Assembly: GCA_964575715.1 (NCBI GenBank)
Contig: CAZNSG010000319.1
Span: 1-16,024 of the forward strand
Length of the DNA: 16,024 nt
Origin: PNAI01 sp964575715
GTDB taxonomy: Bacteria > Pseudomonadota > Alphaproteobacteria > Rhizobiales > Xanthobacteraceae
Direction of reading: 5' to 3'
The notes beneath the pieces are model-generated. The model was not told the DNA's origin. It made no database searches and was given only the letters and a program-made list of their open reading frames with translations. Shown here piece by piece: positions 7,016 through 12,957 of the stretch; position 1 is the stretch's first letter, and each line of letters begins with the position of its first letter. The position numbers and the translations under genes were made by a program.

Positions 7016-7800
7016 GGATGTGCGGCGGCAACCGGCATGGAAGCCGTAGTACGGCGCTCCCAAGGCATGCACAATTTCTCCGCCAGCCCGATTAGCCCGT
7101 AGAGGCCTAGCCCGAGCACCGACAGGCTGACGATCGCCACGAACGCCATCGACGTGCGCATTTCCACGTTAGATATGATGATCAGATAGCCAAGGCCCGC
7201 ATCGCCGCCGACGAATTCGCCGATCACGGCGCCGATCACCGCCAGCGTGCTGGCGACTTTCAGGCTGCTGAACAAATATGGCAGCGCATTCGGCAACCGC
7301 ACCTTGAAAAACTCCTTCCAGCGGTTCGCCTGCAGGATTCGGCAAAGCTCAAGGAGTTCTTCTTCGACCGCCGCCAGTCCCGTCACCATGTTTACAACGA
7401 TCGGGAAGAAAGAGACGAGCAGCGCGAGCAGGATCTTCGAAGAAGCGCCGTAGCCCACCCAGATCAGCAGCAAGGGGGCGATGGCCACTTTGGGCACGAT
7501 CTGGAGCATGACCACAAGTGGGAAGATCGCGCTCTTCAGTAAACGCGAATAGACGATGCCGACCGACAAGGTAACTCCAATAATAGCCGCCAACAGAAAA
7601 CCCAATACGGTTTCGTACAGCGTCACCCAGCTGTGCTGGAGATAAATACCATGGCGGAGATAGCCTTCCGCAGCGATTGCAGACGGAGCCGGGAGGATCA
7701 GGCTCTGGATTTGAAATATCCAGACCGCCAGCTCCCAAAACAGCAGGAACGCCGCCGCCGAGACAATTGATATGGCGATATCCGTTTTGCTGGTTTGCAT
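7012..7800 (-). CDS. ABC transporter permease (SsuC/TauC-like)
   Basis: This 262-residue inner-membrane protein is a binding-protein-dependent permease with about six membrane helices (roughly 8-28, 65-85, 92-112, 122-142, 183-203, 218-240). The EAA-like coupling loop that contacts the ATPase reads EEELLELCRILQANRWKEFF and continues to LPNALPYLF (about 147-177). It most likely completes the importer formed by the binding protein and ATPase at 5166-7015, yet it lies on the opposite strand, convergent with the ATPase gene, and is presumably co-transcribed with the DUF1989 gene 42 bases upstream. The ribosome site before ATG is weak, which fits translation linked to that upstream gene. Confidence 0.88.
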   Translation of the reverse strand: MQTSKTDIAISIVSAAAFLLFWELAVWIFQIQSLILPAPSAIAAEGYLRHGIYLQHSWVTLYETVLGFLLAAIIGVTLSVGIVYSRLLKSAIFPLVVMLQIVPKVAIAPLLLIWVGYGASSKILLALLVSFFPIVVNMVTGLAAVEEELLELCRILQANRWKEFFKVRLPNALPYLFSSLKVASTLAVIGAVIGEFVGGDAGLGYLIIISNVEMRTSMAFVAIVSLSVLGLGLYGLIGLAEKLCMPWERRTTASMPVAAAHP

Positions 7801-7842
7801 AGCGATCAGCTGCTCGACCTCAAACCGCGCCGAAGCGGCGCA

Positions 7843-8481
7843 TTATTTGTAAATGATGATACCCATGGGGGACGGCTTGAAACCGTTGCACGAATTGCGC
7901 TCCTGCGGACAATTAGAAATGCCGATCAGAAGATCCATCTCGGCGCGAATGTCGTAGTAGTCGCCGGGCTTGCTGGTCGGCTCGTGGATGTCCATTGTTC
8001 CATTCATGTCGGTCTGCACATTCATGAAGGGCACAAACGCGTTGGGGATATCGCGATAATTGAAGCCCCAGGGGCCGAGCGCCATGGCGAGATTGCCTCG
8101 GCAATTGGGTGTGTGCGGTACGCTGTAACGGATGTGGTTGAGCTCCTCGCTGCACATTGGCCCATAGGCGTAACTGAGCTCATTCGAGTAATCGACAATC
8201 GTCATCATCGCCTTGCAAGTGATCGAATAGAGCACGTTGCCTTTGATGAATTCGCGTCGTTTGTTCAGCAGAACGGAATTTCCGAGATTGATGCAATCGC
8301 CGTGATCGTTGATGTCGAAACACACCAGATCGGGCACTTGTTTGCCTTCGATATCGACGAAGCGCAGAACTTCGCCTTTCTTCATATTGAATGCGGCATA
8401 TCCCCTCGCCTCGATAATCCATTCCTTGACGATTGTCCCGGCCACGGGAAACTTGCGCATCATCGGGTTTAATTCTGACAT
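7843..8481 (-). CDS. DUF1989 (urea carboxylase-associated-like) protein
   Basis: This 212-residue protein fits the DUF1989 family by its landmarks: GKQVPDLVCFD (about 46-56), PNCRGNL (125-131, Cys127), YYDIRAEMDLLIG (175-187) and SNCPQERNSCNG (189-200, Cys191 and Cys198). Family members known as urea carboxylase-associated proteins include the two subunits of carboxyguanidine deiminase, which act beside a biotin-dependent carboxylase in guanidine breakdown. Here one copy stands alone, with no carboxylase or allophanate hydrolase in view and a permease gene just downstream. The start is firm, with GAGGA five bases before ATG. A role in nitrogen release from a carboxylated or ureide-like intermediate is inference. 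Confidence 0.82.
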   Translation of the reverse strand: MSELNPMMRKFPVAGTIVKEWIIEARGYAAFNMKKGEVLRFVDIEGKQVPDLVCFDINDHGDCINLGNSVLLNKRREFIKGNVLYSITCKAMMTIVDYSNELSYAYGPMCSEELNHIRYSVPHTPNCRGNLAMALGPWGFNYRDIPNAFVPFMNVQTDMNGTMDIHEPTSKPGDYYDIRAEMDLLIGISNCPQERNSCNGFKPSPMGIIIYK

Positions 8482-8558
8482 GCTGTCCTCTATCTATCTT
8501 TGGTTGTGGCGTCCGACGTATTGGATCTTGTGCTTGGGCCAGACTATAGCGCATTTTT

Positions 8559-8569
8559 TTATCAGATAA
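8559..8569. promoter_or_regulatory. Short palindrome upstream of the DUF1989 gene
   Basis: TTATCAGATAA has perfect five-base arms around one base and abuts a T-run. It lies about 78 bases before the DUF1989 start on the minus strand, with a TATAGT hexamer (minus strand, 8543-8548) nearby that could be a -10 box. I found no good -35. It may be an operator for the DUF1989-permease unit. Confidence 0.3.
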
Positions 8570-8724
8570 GCCTGTGTGTACCGAAAACCTAAACCCGGAG
8601 GATGGTAGAGACGAGCCTTGAAGCGGTAGCCCTTTGCGGATCCTCGCTGTTGTCTGACGCTTTCGCGCCAGTGCTCTCACCGAGCGAGCGTGGCTTCTTG
8701 AGTTCGTCTCCCCAGGTAGAACCT

Positions 8725-9051
8725 AGGAAACAGGGCTTCGCGCCGGATACGGTCGTCACGGACCACTGGCAGGCCTACTCCGCTGCCATCAGAGATCGTG
8801 AGCTTTCGGCCGATCACAAACGCGGTCGGTGGAGGAACAACCGAGCTGAGAATTCACATCAGCCAACGCGACGACGAGAGCGGCAGACGCAGGGCTTTAA
8901 GTCACTCGGATCAGCCCAGCGTTTTCAGTCGATGCATGCCGCGGTCTACAATTACTTTAACGCCCAGCGTCATCTGATCTCCGCCCGTTCATATCGCGTG
9001 GCCCGCAGCAAAGCTTTGCTTGCCTGGAACGACATAACGCTTGCGGCATGA
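8725..9051 (+). pseudogene. IS6-family transposase, C-terminal fragment
   Basis: About 108 codons match the C-terminal part of IS6-family (IS26/IS240-type) DDE transposases. Visible are the second catalytic Asp in VVTDHW, the third catalytic Glu in NNRAENSHQPTRRRER, and the conserved tail GSAQRFQSMHAAVYNYFNAQRH. The zinc or helix-turn-helix N-terminus and the first catalytic Asp are missing. The in-frame sequence before about 8725 is unrelated, so the break point lies there. The fragment cannot transpose. I could not define IS6 terminal repeats on either side. It marks an older mobile-element event beside the later IS4 insertion. Confidence 0.85.
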
Positions 9052-9170
9052 GCTCAAGTGCGACCGGTTTAGAGGACAGGATTGTCTTCACACCCGGCAA
9101 TCTGACAATGCCAGCGTACATAACCTGATCTAGCGGTGGCGGAAACGGGTTAAACACCTGTGGCACTGAC

Positions 9171-9198
9171 TTGCAAGTTTATTAATTCTTAATAATAT
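9171..9198 (+). promoter_or_regulatory. Probable ancestral promoter of the gntR operon
   Basis: TTGCAA (9171-9176) and TAATAT (9193-9198) are 16 bases apart, each matching four of six consensus positions. If the IS4 element and one copy of its target duplication are removed, the -10 box lies 30 bases before the gntR start codon, giving a leader of about 23 bases. The -35 sits in a perfect palindrome ACTTGCAAGT (9169-9178), and the spacer holds a second one (9179-9195). The IS4 insertion begins four bases after the -10 box. Confidence 0.5.
9179..9195. promoter_or_regulatory. Perfect AT-rich palindrome between -35 and -10
   Basis: TTATTAATTCTTAATAA has perfect seven-base arms around TTC. It fills the spacer of the candidate promoter and runs into the -10 box, a typical repressor site. 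GntR autoregulation is plausible but not shown. Confidence 0.45.
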
Positions 9199-9202
9199 CT
9201 CC
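9194..9202. repeat. Target site duplication, left copy (IS4 element)
   Basis: AATATCTCC lies immediately left of the element and is repeated exactly at its right edge (10437-10445). Nine bases is within the range known for IS4-family elements. The left copy overlaps the -10 box of the candidate gntR promoter. Confidence 0.88.
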
Positions 9203-9220
9203 CATGGTACTCGACTCGCT
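9203..9220 (+). repeat. IS4-family terminal inverted repeat, left
   Basis: This 18-base end matches the inverted right end (10419-10436) at 14 positions; the alignment decays beyond base 18. The transposase stop codon (9219-9221) overlaps its inner edge. Confidence 0.8.
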
Positions 9221-10358
9221 ATCGAAAAGCCAAAGAACGCAAGGGTTTGACGGGTAGTTTTGGGGACAGGAGTTGATTGAGGAAGGCGATTATTTGCACT
9301 GGACTTGCGGCGACGAAGATTTTGCGCAGCGTGCGCAGGCCGAGAGCGAACAGAGAACAGGCGCGGCGGCCATGTTTTTTGACGGGAATGGGATGTAGGC
9401 GCGCCATGGCGACGCCGGTTTTGACGGTGAGCGCCACGGCGAAAGCAAGTAACGCCAGCAAGGTGCATAGTTTGTCCGGGTCGGTCAGGTGCGTTGCCTT
9501 CAGAGCGAAGCCTTTGGTCTTGAGATTGCCGAACATGGTTGCGATCCCCGCCTGCGCGGGGACCCATCGTTGACGATAACGGGCGAGCGCGTGACGCGCT
9601 CTGCCGGAACAGGCCAAGGCTAACAATTCACCTGATGTGAGCCGCATGATTACGAGCCGCACGGGCAACGACAAAGTCTCGTTCTGACAGCCGAGCCGGC
9701 ACCAGCCCTTGACGATCATTTTGTCTCGCACTCTCAGATGCCGTGCGATGGCGGCAATCGACATGGCGGCATAGCCCTCGCGCAGGACGTGCTGGTTCTC
9801 GCGCAGACGCAGGATGAAGAGAATCTTCTCGCCGTGCAGATAGGCCATCCACGCATCGCCGATGAACTCGCGGTCGCCCATCAACGCCGCGATCTTCATG
9901 TCCGGGAACGCTGCGCGCAGACGATCCAGAAGTTCGGTGCGCTCCGAGGTGTGCGAGTTTCCAGTCGTTGGCAGCAGCATCCACAGCAGCGGAATGCCCA
10001 TGCCGTTCCATGTTACCGAGATCATCAGGATGTTGATCGTGGTCTTGCCGAAATCCCAGTTCGTCCGATCGATGGCCAGAATCCACGACTTGCCGCGAAG
10101 CCCCAGCAGATCGACCACCACACGCGCCGCCAGCGTGCCGTCCAGCCGCACGTACTGGAAGAACCGGTAAAACCGCCGCCGCACCGAGTCGGTCTGCGCC
10201 ATGCTTGCCTCATACGCCGCCAGCCGCCACAGACATATCGTTCCATGCTGCATGATCAGCAGCGCCAGCCACGATAGCGTCTCACGCCTTGTCGCCGACA
10301 GACCGATGTGTTTGGCTACCGCCCTGGATAAGGCGTTTGAGAATATCGATTGCATCAT
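9219..10358 (-). CDS. IS4-family DDE transposase, catalytic Glu lost
   Basis: This 379-residue protein has the IS4 transposase plan: a helical N-terminal domain, then an RNase H-like core. The first Asp is in AIDRTNWDFG (Asp97) and the second in LMGDREFIG (Asp162). The third residue should sit in the IS4 signature Y-x2-R-x3-E-x6-K. Here Tyr261, Arg264 and Lys280 are present, but the segment reads YRQRWVPAQAGIATMFGNLK. Five extra residues separate Trp265 from the Ile that should precede the Glu, and the Glu position is Ala273. The extra DNA forms the hairpin at 9545-9562. The frame is otherwise open to the end, so full-length but inactive protein is expected. The start has AAGGA before paired ATG codons (10358 and 10355). 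Confidence 0.88.
   Translation of the reverse strand: MMQSIFSNALSRAVAKHIGLSATRRETLSWLALLIMQHGTICLWRLAAYEASMAQTDSVRRRFYRFFQYVRLDGTLAARVVVDLLGLRGKSWILAIDRTNWDFGKTTINILMISVTWNGMGIPLLWMLLPTTGNSHTSERTELLDRLRAAFPDMKIAALMGDREFIGDAWMAYLHGEKILFILRLRENQHVLREGYAAMSIAAIARHLRVRDKMIVKGWCRLGCQNETLSLPVRLVIMRLTSGELLALACSGRARHALARYRQRWVPAQAGIATMFGNLKTKGFALKATHLTDPDKLCTLLALLAFAVALTVKTGVAMARLHPIPVKKHGRRACSLFALGLRTLRKIFVAASPVQIIAFLNQLLSPKLPVKPLRSLAFR
9545..9562. repeat. REP-like palindrome inside the transposase catalytic motif
   Basis: TCCCCGC (9545-9551) and GCGGGGA (9556-9562) are perfect arms around CTGC. GC-rich palindromes of this type are dispersed in many proteobacterial genomes, and when translated they give peptides such as WVPAQAG, seen here. 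It adds 15 bases in frame to the transposase gene exactly at the third catalytic residue. No second copy was seen in this window. Confidence 0.65.
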
Positions 10359-10418
10359 CGCGATCCTTCGCTGCCAGGCAAAGAATCGCTTTTATGAATC
10401 AACTCAACGCCTTATCCA

Positions 10419-10436
10419 ACCGCGTCGAATACTATG
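10419..10436 (-). repeat. IS4-family terminal inverted repeat, right
   Basis: Read inwards on the minus strand it starts CATAGTATTCGACGCGGT and matches the left end at 14 of 18 positions. It borders the right target duplication directly. Confidence 0.8.
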
Positions 10437-10445
10437 AATATCTCC
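10437..10445. repeat. Target site duplication, right copy (IS4 element)
   Basis: AATATCTCC, identical to 9194-9202. It ends 26 bases before the gntR start codon, so the native leader and ribosome site of gntR remain on this side of the element. Confidence 0.88.
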
Positions 10446-10471
10446 ATGTCGAGATAAGGCAGAGCGGGGAT

Positions 10472-11149
10472 ATGTTGAAACCTGAAGCAAAAACATCACC
10501 AGAGCAGTTGGAGCAGCTTTCGCTCTCGCGCACTGATTGGCTGATTGCGATTCTCCGTGATCGAATTATCAAAGGGGTATACCGGCCCGGCGAACGCATC
10601 CGTGAAAACGAGCTGCAGCAAGAGTTCAAACTCTCCAACGGGCCGGTTCGTGAAGCGCTGCAGCGCCTTGCCACCGATGGTATTCTCGACCGTTCGCCCT
10701 GGCGCGGCGTGCGCGTCATCGAACTCGGTAAGAAGGAAATCATCGAGTTGTTTCAGCTTCGCGTCGCGCTTCTAGAATATGCAGCGGAACTTTCCGCGCG
10801 CCGTCGGGACCCGGTCGTGCTGGCCGAAGCGAAGATGGTGAGGAGCAACCTGCGCAAGGCACTCTCAAAGGTAAAAAAGGGCGATCTGGCCTTGATGAGC
10901 GCGGAACTCATCGAGTGGATTTTGCGCGGTGCCGACAATAGCAAAATGTTCCAGGTATGGGAGAAGACGCTCCTGCAATCGCGTATCTATGCCTATGAAT
11001 CAATGCGGCGCACAGCGGCACGCACCGAACCGCTGCAATACCAGATCATTGATTCGATCCTTGCCGGCAACGCCGCCGCTGCACGCTGTGCGGTTCGGGA
11101 TCTCACGCGTCAGACATTGCTTGATCTGAATATCGAAGCCGACGTTTAA
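10472..11149 (+). CDS. GntR-family regulator, FCD-like, degenerate ligand site
   Basis: This 225-residue protein has an N-terminal winged helix (about 20-85: DWLIAILRDRIIKGVYRPGERI, then NGPVREALQRLATDGIL and a GVRVIEL wing) and a helical C-terminal domain of FCD (FadR subfamily) size. Typical FCD domains bind metal through an Asp and three His residues. In the matching places I see IEWILRGADN instead of D-x3-H-x6-N, Gln or Tyr near EPLQYQIID where the usual EHxxI His would be, and DLTRQTL in place of the last His, so the metal site seems lost. ATG at 10472 is chosen because the in-frame sequence upstream runs into the IS4 element; GCGGGGAT precedes it. It heads a tight operon and is probably its regulator. 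The IS4 insertion has cut it from its likely promoter. Confidence 0.85.
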   Translation: MLKPEAKTSPEQLEQLSLSRTDWLIAILRDRIIKGVYRPGERIRENELQQEFKLSNGPVREALQRLATDGILDRSPWRGVRVIELGKKEIIELFQLRVALLEYAAELSARRRDPVVLAEAKMVRSNLRKALSKVKKGDLALMSAELIEWILRGADNSKMFQVWEKTLLQSRIYAYESMRRTAARTEPLQYQIIDSILAGNAAAARCAVRDLTRQTLLDLNIEADV

Positions 11150-11182
11150 TTGGTCACGACAATAACGAAAGCAGCAGATCCG

Positions 11183-11605
11183 ATGACATCGAAGACAATC
11201 ATTCAACCCAAGGGAATGGCGGAGGCTGTCGGTCCTTTTTCGCGCGCTGTCCTCATCGGCGATCATCTTTACATCGCTGGCACAACCGCACTCAGTCATG
11301 TGAGCGGAAATTATTATGAGCGTAAGGTACCGGACAATATCGAGGAGCAAACTCGTTTGACGCTCGACAACATCCGCAAATGTGTCGAGGCCGTCGGCGG
11401 CAGCATGGATGATATTTTTAAGGTCGTCATCATGCTCAAGAACCCGGCCGATTACAAGAAGATGAACGCCATTCGCGCAGAATATTTCGTCAAGGTGCCT
11501 CCGATCAGCACCTGCTTTCGCGCCGAAGTCATGCGCGACGATATCCTAGTGGAGATCGAGGCGGTCGCGTTCGTCCCAAACGCCAGACCTCAGAAACAAA
11601 GGTGA
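11183..11605 (+). CDS. Rid-family (YjgF/YER057c/UK114) protein, Arg-less type
   Basis: This 140-residue protein is the normal length for the Rid family and shows AVGPFSRAVLIGDHLYIAG near the start and ILVEIEAVAFVP at the end. Rid proteins are cytoplasmic trimers that commonly remove reactive enamine or imine intermediates. By hand alignment the position of E. coli Arg105 is Ser109 (PPISTCF against FPARSCV), so, like the protein at 4171-4686, it may belong to a subgroup without imine deaminase activity. ATG at 11183 gives the standard N-terminus; an in-frame TTG at 11150, directly after the gntR stop, is possible. No strong ribosome site precedes either. Its TGA stop overlaps the GTG of the next frame in GTGA. 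Confidence 0.85.
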   Translation: MTSKTIIQPKGMAEAVGPFSRAVLIGDHLYIAGTTALSHVSGNYYERKVPDNIEEQTRLTLDNIRKCVEAVGGSMDDIFKVVIMLKNPADYKKMNAIRAEYFVKVPPISTCFRAEVMRDDILVEIEAVAFVPNARPQKQR

Positions 11606-11991
11606 GCACGTTGCAGATTACATGTGGCGACACCGTCAAGCGCACGGCACTCGGAGCGGCCGATATCGGCATGGCCGACATGGCCTCGGTCATTATCGGC
11701 CGCAGTAATGCGCTCTATGTCTTTGCGATCAAGAATCCAGAAGCCGCAGCCAACGCATTTGTAAAACACTTTCCGGAGAGCAGTCGCGATCAGACCTTAG
11801 CGGAATGGAAAATCACGAATGCGCACATGCTCACGGACCGTACCCGACGAAACGGGATCGGCTATATTGACCGCAGTAAAATGGAGAAGACGCTGCAACT
11901 CGTAATGCAATATCAGCAGGGCAACGCCGACTTAAAGGTCGATGACATCTACTCAATGAAGTTCCTGAGCAAGATCGAGGCCGGGCAATGA
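11602..11991 (+). pseudogene. ABC binding-protein remnant, N-terminal and central deletions
   Basis: This 129-codon open frame is a shrunken NMT1-type solute-binding protein. Residues 8-34 (CGDTVKRTALGAADIGMADM and on to IIGR) match the first-lobe loop seen as SGATVSAMAAGSVDFGLADT in the protein at 5166-6200. The frame then jumps directly to the C-terminal region (FAIKNPEAAANAFVKHFPE, HMLT, NGIGYIDRSKMEKTL, VDDIYSMKFL). The signal peptide, first strands and about 130 central residues are absent, so it cannot fold as a periplasmic receptor. It is still open and coupled on both sides: GTGA overlap with the Rid gene and ATGA overlap with the DUF6282 gene. I read it as a decayed receptor replaced by the one at 13972; a retained small function is less likely. 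Confidence 0.8.
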
Positions 11992-12908
11992 CGGAAACCG
12001 CGATGATCGTGAACAGCCCTTTACGTGACGACCTCGAATTGCTACGGGGCGCGATCGACATTCACATCCATCATGCCCCCGATCTTTATGTGCGCATCCA
12101 AGATCCAGTCGAGCTTGCACAGGATGCCCGCGCAGCCGGAATGCGTGCCATCTGCATCAAGCGGCACAATTTCCCAACTGCCGCGCTCGCGCAAATGGCG
12201 CAGAAAATTGTACCGGAGGTCAATATTTTTGGCAGCCTTGCCTGCAACCGGCAGGTCGGTGGCCTGAACCCGCTGGCGGTCGAGGCGGCGATTAAGTACG
12301 GCGTACGGCAAATCTGGCTGCCAACCATTGATTCGACCAACCACGAGGTGGTCACCGGATCGGTTGGCCAGCACGGCAAGGGCCTCACCATCCAAGGCGG
12401 CATTTCAGAATACGCCCTGAAGCAAAAGCGGCTTTATTGCCTCGATCAGAACGGTACCGTGCCGCCTGAACTGAAGGAAATCATTCAGCAAATCGCCGAT
12501 GCCGGCATCATCCTTAATCTCGGCCATATTTCGTTCAAGGAAATGATCGCCGTCATCGATCAAGCCAAGAAGCAGAATACCAAACGCATTGTGTGCGACC
12601 ACCCATTTTTCCTGCGGCTCGAACTCGAACAGCAGGTTGCGATCGTCGAGCGCGGCGCGTTCATGAATTTCACAGCCGGCGAACTGCTGCCACGCTGGTG
12701 GCGCGCCTCAATCGCCGATTTCGCAGGTGCAATCCGCAAACTCGGCGTTGCGCGCTGCGTCATCTCCAGCGATTGCGGTCAGCTGCATAATCCCCCGATG
12801 GTTGAGGCATTGCGGATGACATGCCAACTACTTCTGGAAGAAGGCTTTAGCGCCGACGATATCAGGCGGATGCTGCACGAAAATCCTGCCACCTTGATCT
12901 ATCCATGA
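11988..12908 (+). CDS. DUF6282-type amidohydrolase-fold protein
   Basis: This 306-residue protein resembles DUF6282 members, a poorly characterised branch of the metal-dependent amidohydrolase fold. Candidate ligands lie in the expected order: DIHIHHAPDLY (His26, His28), IKRHN (Lys58, His60), LNLGHIS (His180), CDHPFF (His205) and ISSDCGQ (Asp262). The C-terminus ends in the typical helix HENPATLI. No signal peptide is present, so it is cytoplasmic. ATG at 11988 overlaps the previous stop (ATGA) and follows GAGG at seven bases. It lies between Rid and ACMSD-like genes in the operon, which suggests a hydrolytic or decarboxylating step in the same pathway. The substrate is unknown. Confidence 0.8.
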   Translation: MTETAMIVNSPLRDDLELLRGAIDIHIHHAPDLYVRIQDPVELAQDARAAGMRAICIKRHNFPTAALAQMAQKIVPEVNIFGSLACNRQVGGLNPLAVEAAIKYGVRQIWLPTIDSTNHEVVTGSVGQHGKGLTIQGGISEYALKQKRLYCLDQNGTVPPELKEIIQQIADAGIILNLGHISFKEMIAVIDQAKKQNTKRIVCDHPFFLRLELEQQVAIVERGAFMNFTAGELLPRWWRASIADFAGAIRKLGVARCVISSDCGQLHNPPMVEALRMTCQLLLEEGFSADDIRRMLHENPATLIYP

Positions 12909-12921
12909 GGTTTTGACTCGT

Positions 12922-12957
12922 ATGCCCGAATATCATGTCGAGTACCATGACCATTGA
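12922..12957 (+). other. Eleven-codon frame overlapping the next gene start
   Basis: ATG at 12922 opens an 11-codon frame reading MPEYHVEYHDH that ends at TGA 12955-12957. It covers both candidate starts (12935 and 12947) of the ACMSD-like gene in another frame. GAGG lies 11 bases before it, whereas neither start of the real gene has a clear ribosome site. It could pass ribosomes to the next gene by termination and re-initiation, or be chance. Confidence 0.3.

Larger units (their letters stand above)
9203..10436 (-). mobile_element. Complete IS4-family insertion sequence, 1234 bases
   Basis: Both ends can be read from the sequence. The element begins CATGGTACTCGACTCGCT (9203-9220); its right end, read inwards on the minus strand from 10436, is CATAGTATTCGACGCGGT, with 14 of 18 positions identical. 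Perfect nine-base direct repeats (AATATCTCC) flank it. One transposase gene fills it on the minus strand. The intact ends and duplication show real transposition, and the exact duplication suggests it is fairly recent. Its own transposase now looks inactive, so movement would need an active copy elsewhere. It sits 35 bases before the gntR start codon. Confidence 0.9.

Noticed and set aside
7795..8472. A 225-codon plus-strand frame opposite the DUF1989 gene
   Set aside because: The minus-strand protein has all DUF1989 landmarks and a good ribosome site; the plus frame is its shadow.
8602..8724. N-terminal 41 codons of the frame containing the IS6 fragment
   Set aside because: They do not match IS6 transposases; the recognisable similarity begins near 8725.
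9101..9160. TPP-riboswitch-like words (AATGCCAGCG and AACCTGATCT)
   Set aside because: The two words occur in the reverse of the riboswitch order and no CTGAGA element or closing stem is present; probably chance.
10289..10471. Longer version of the GntR protein starting inside the IS4 element
   Set aside because: The extra codons are IS DNA and the target duplication; ATG 10472 gives the normal N-terminus for the family.
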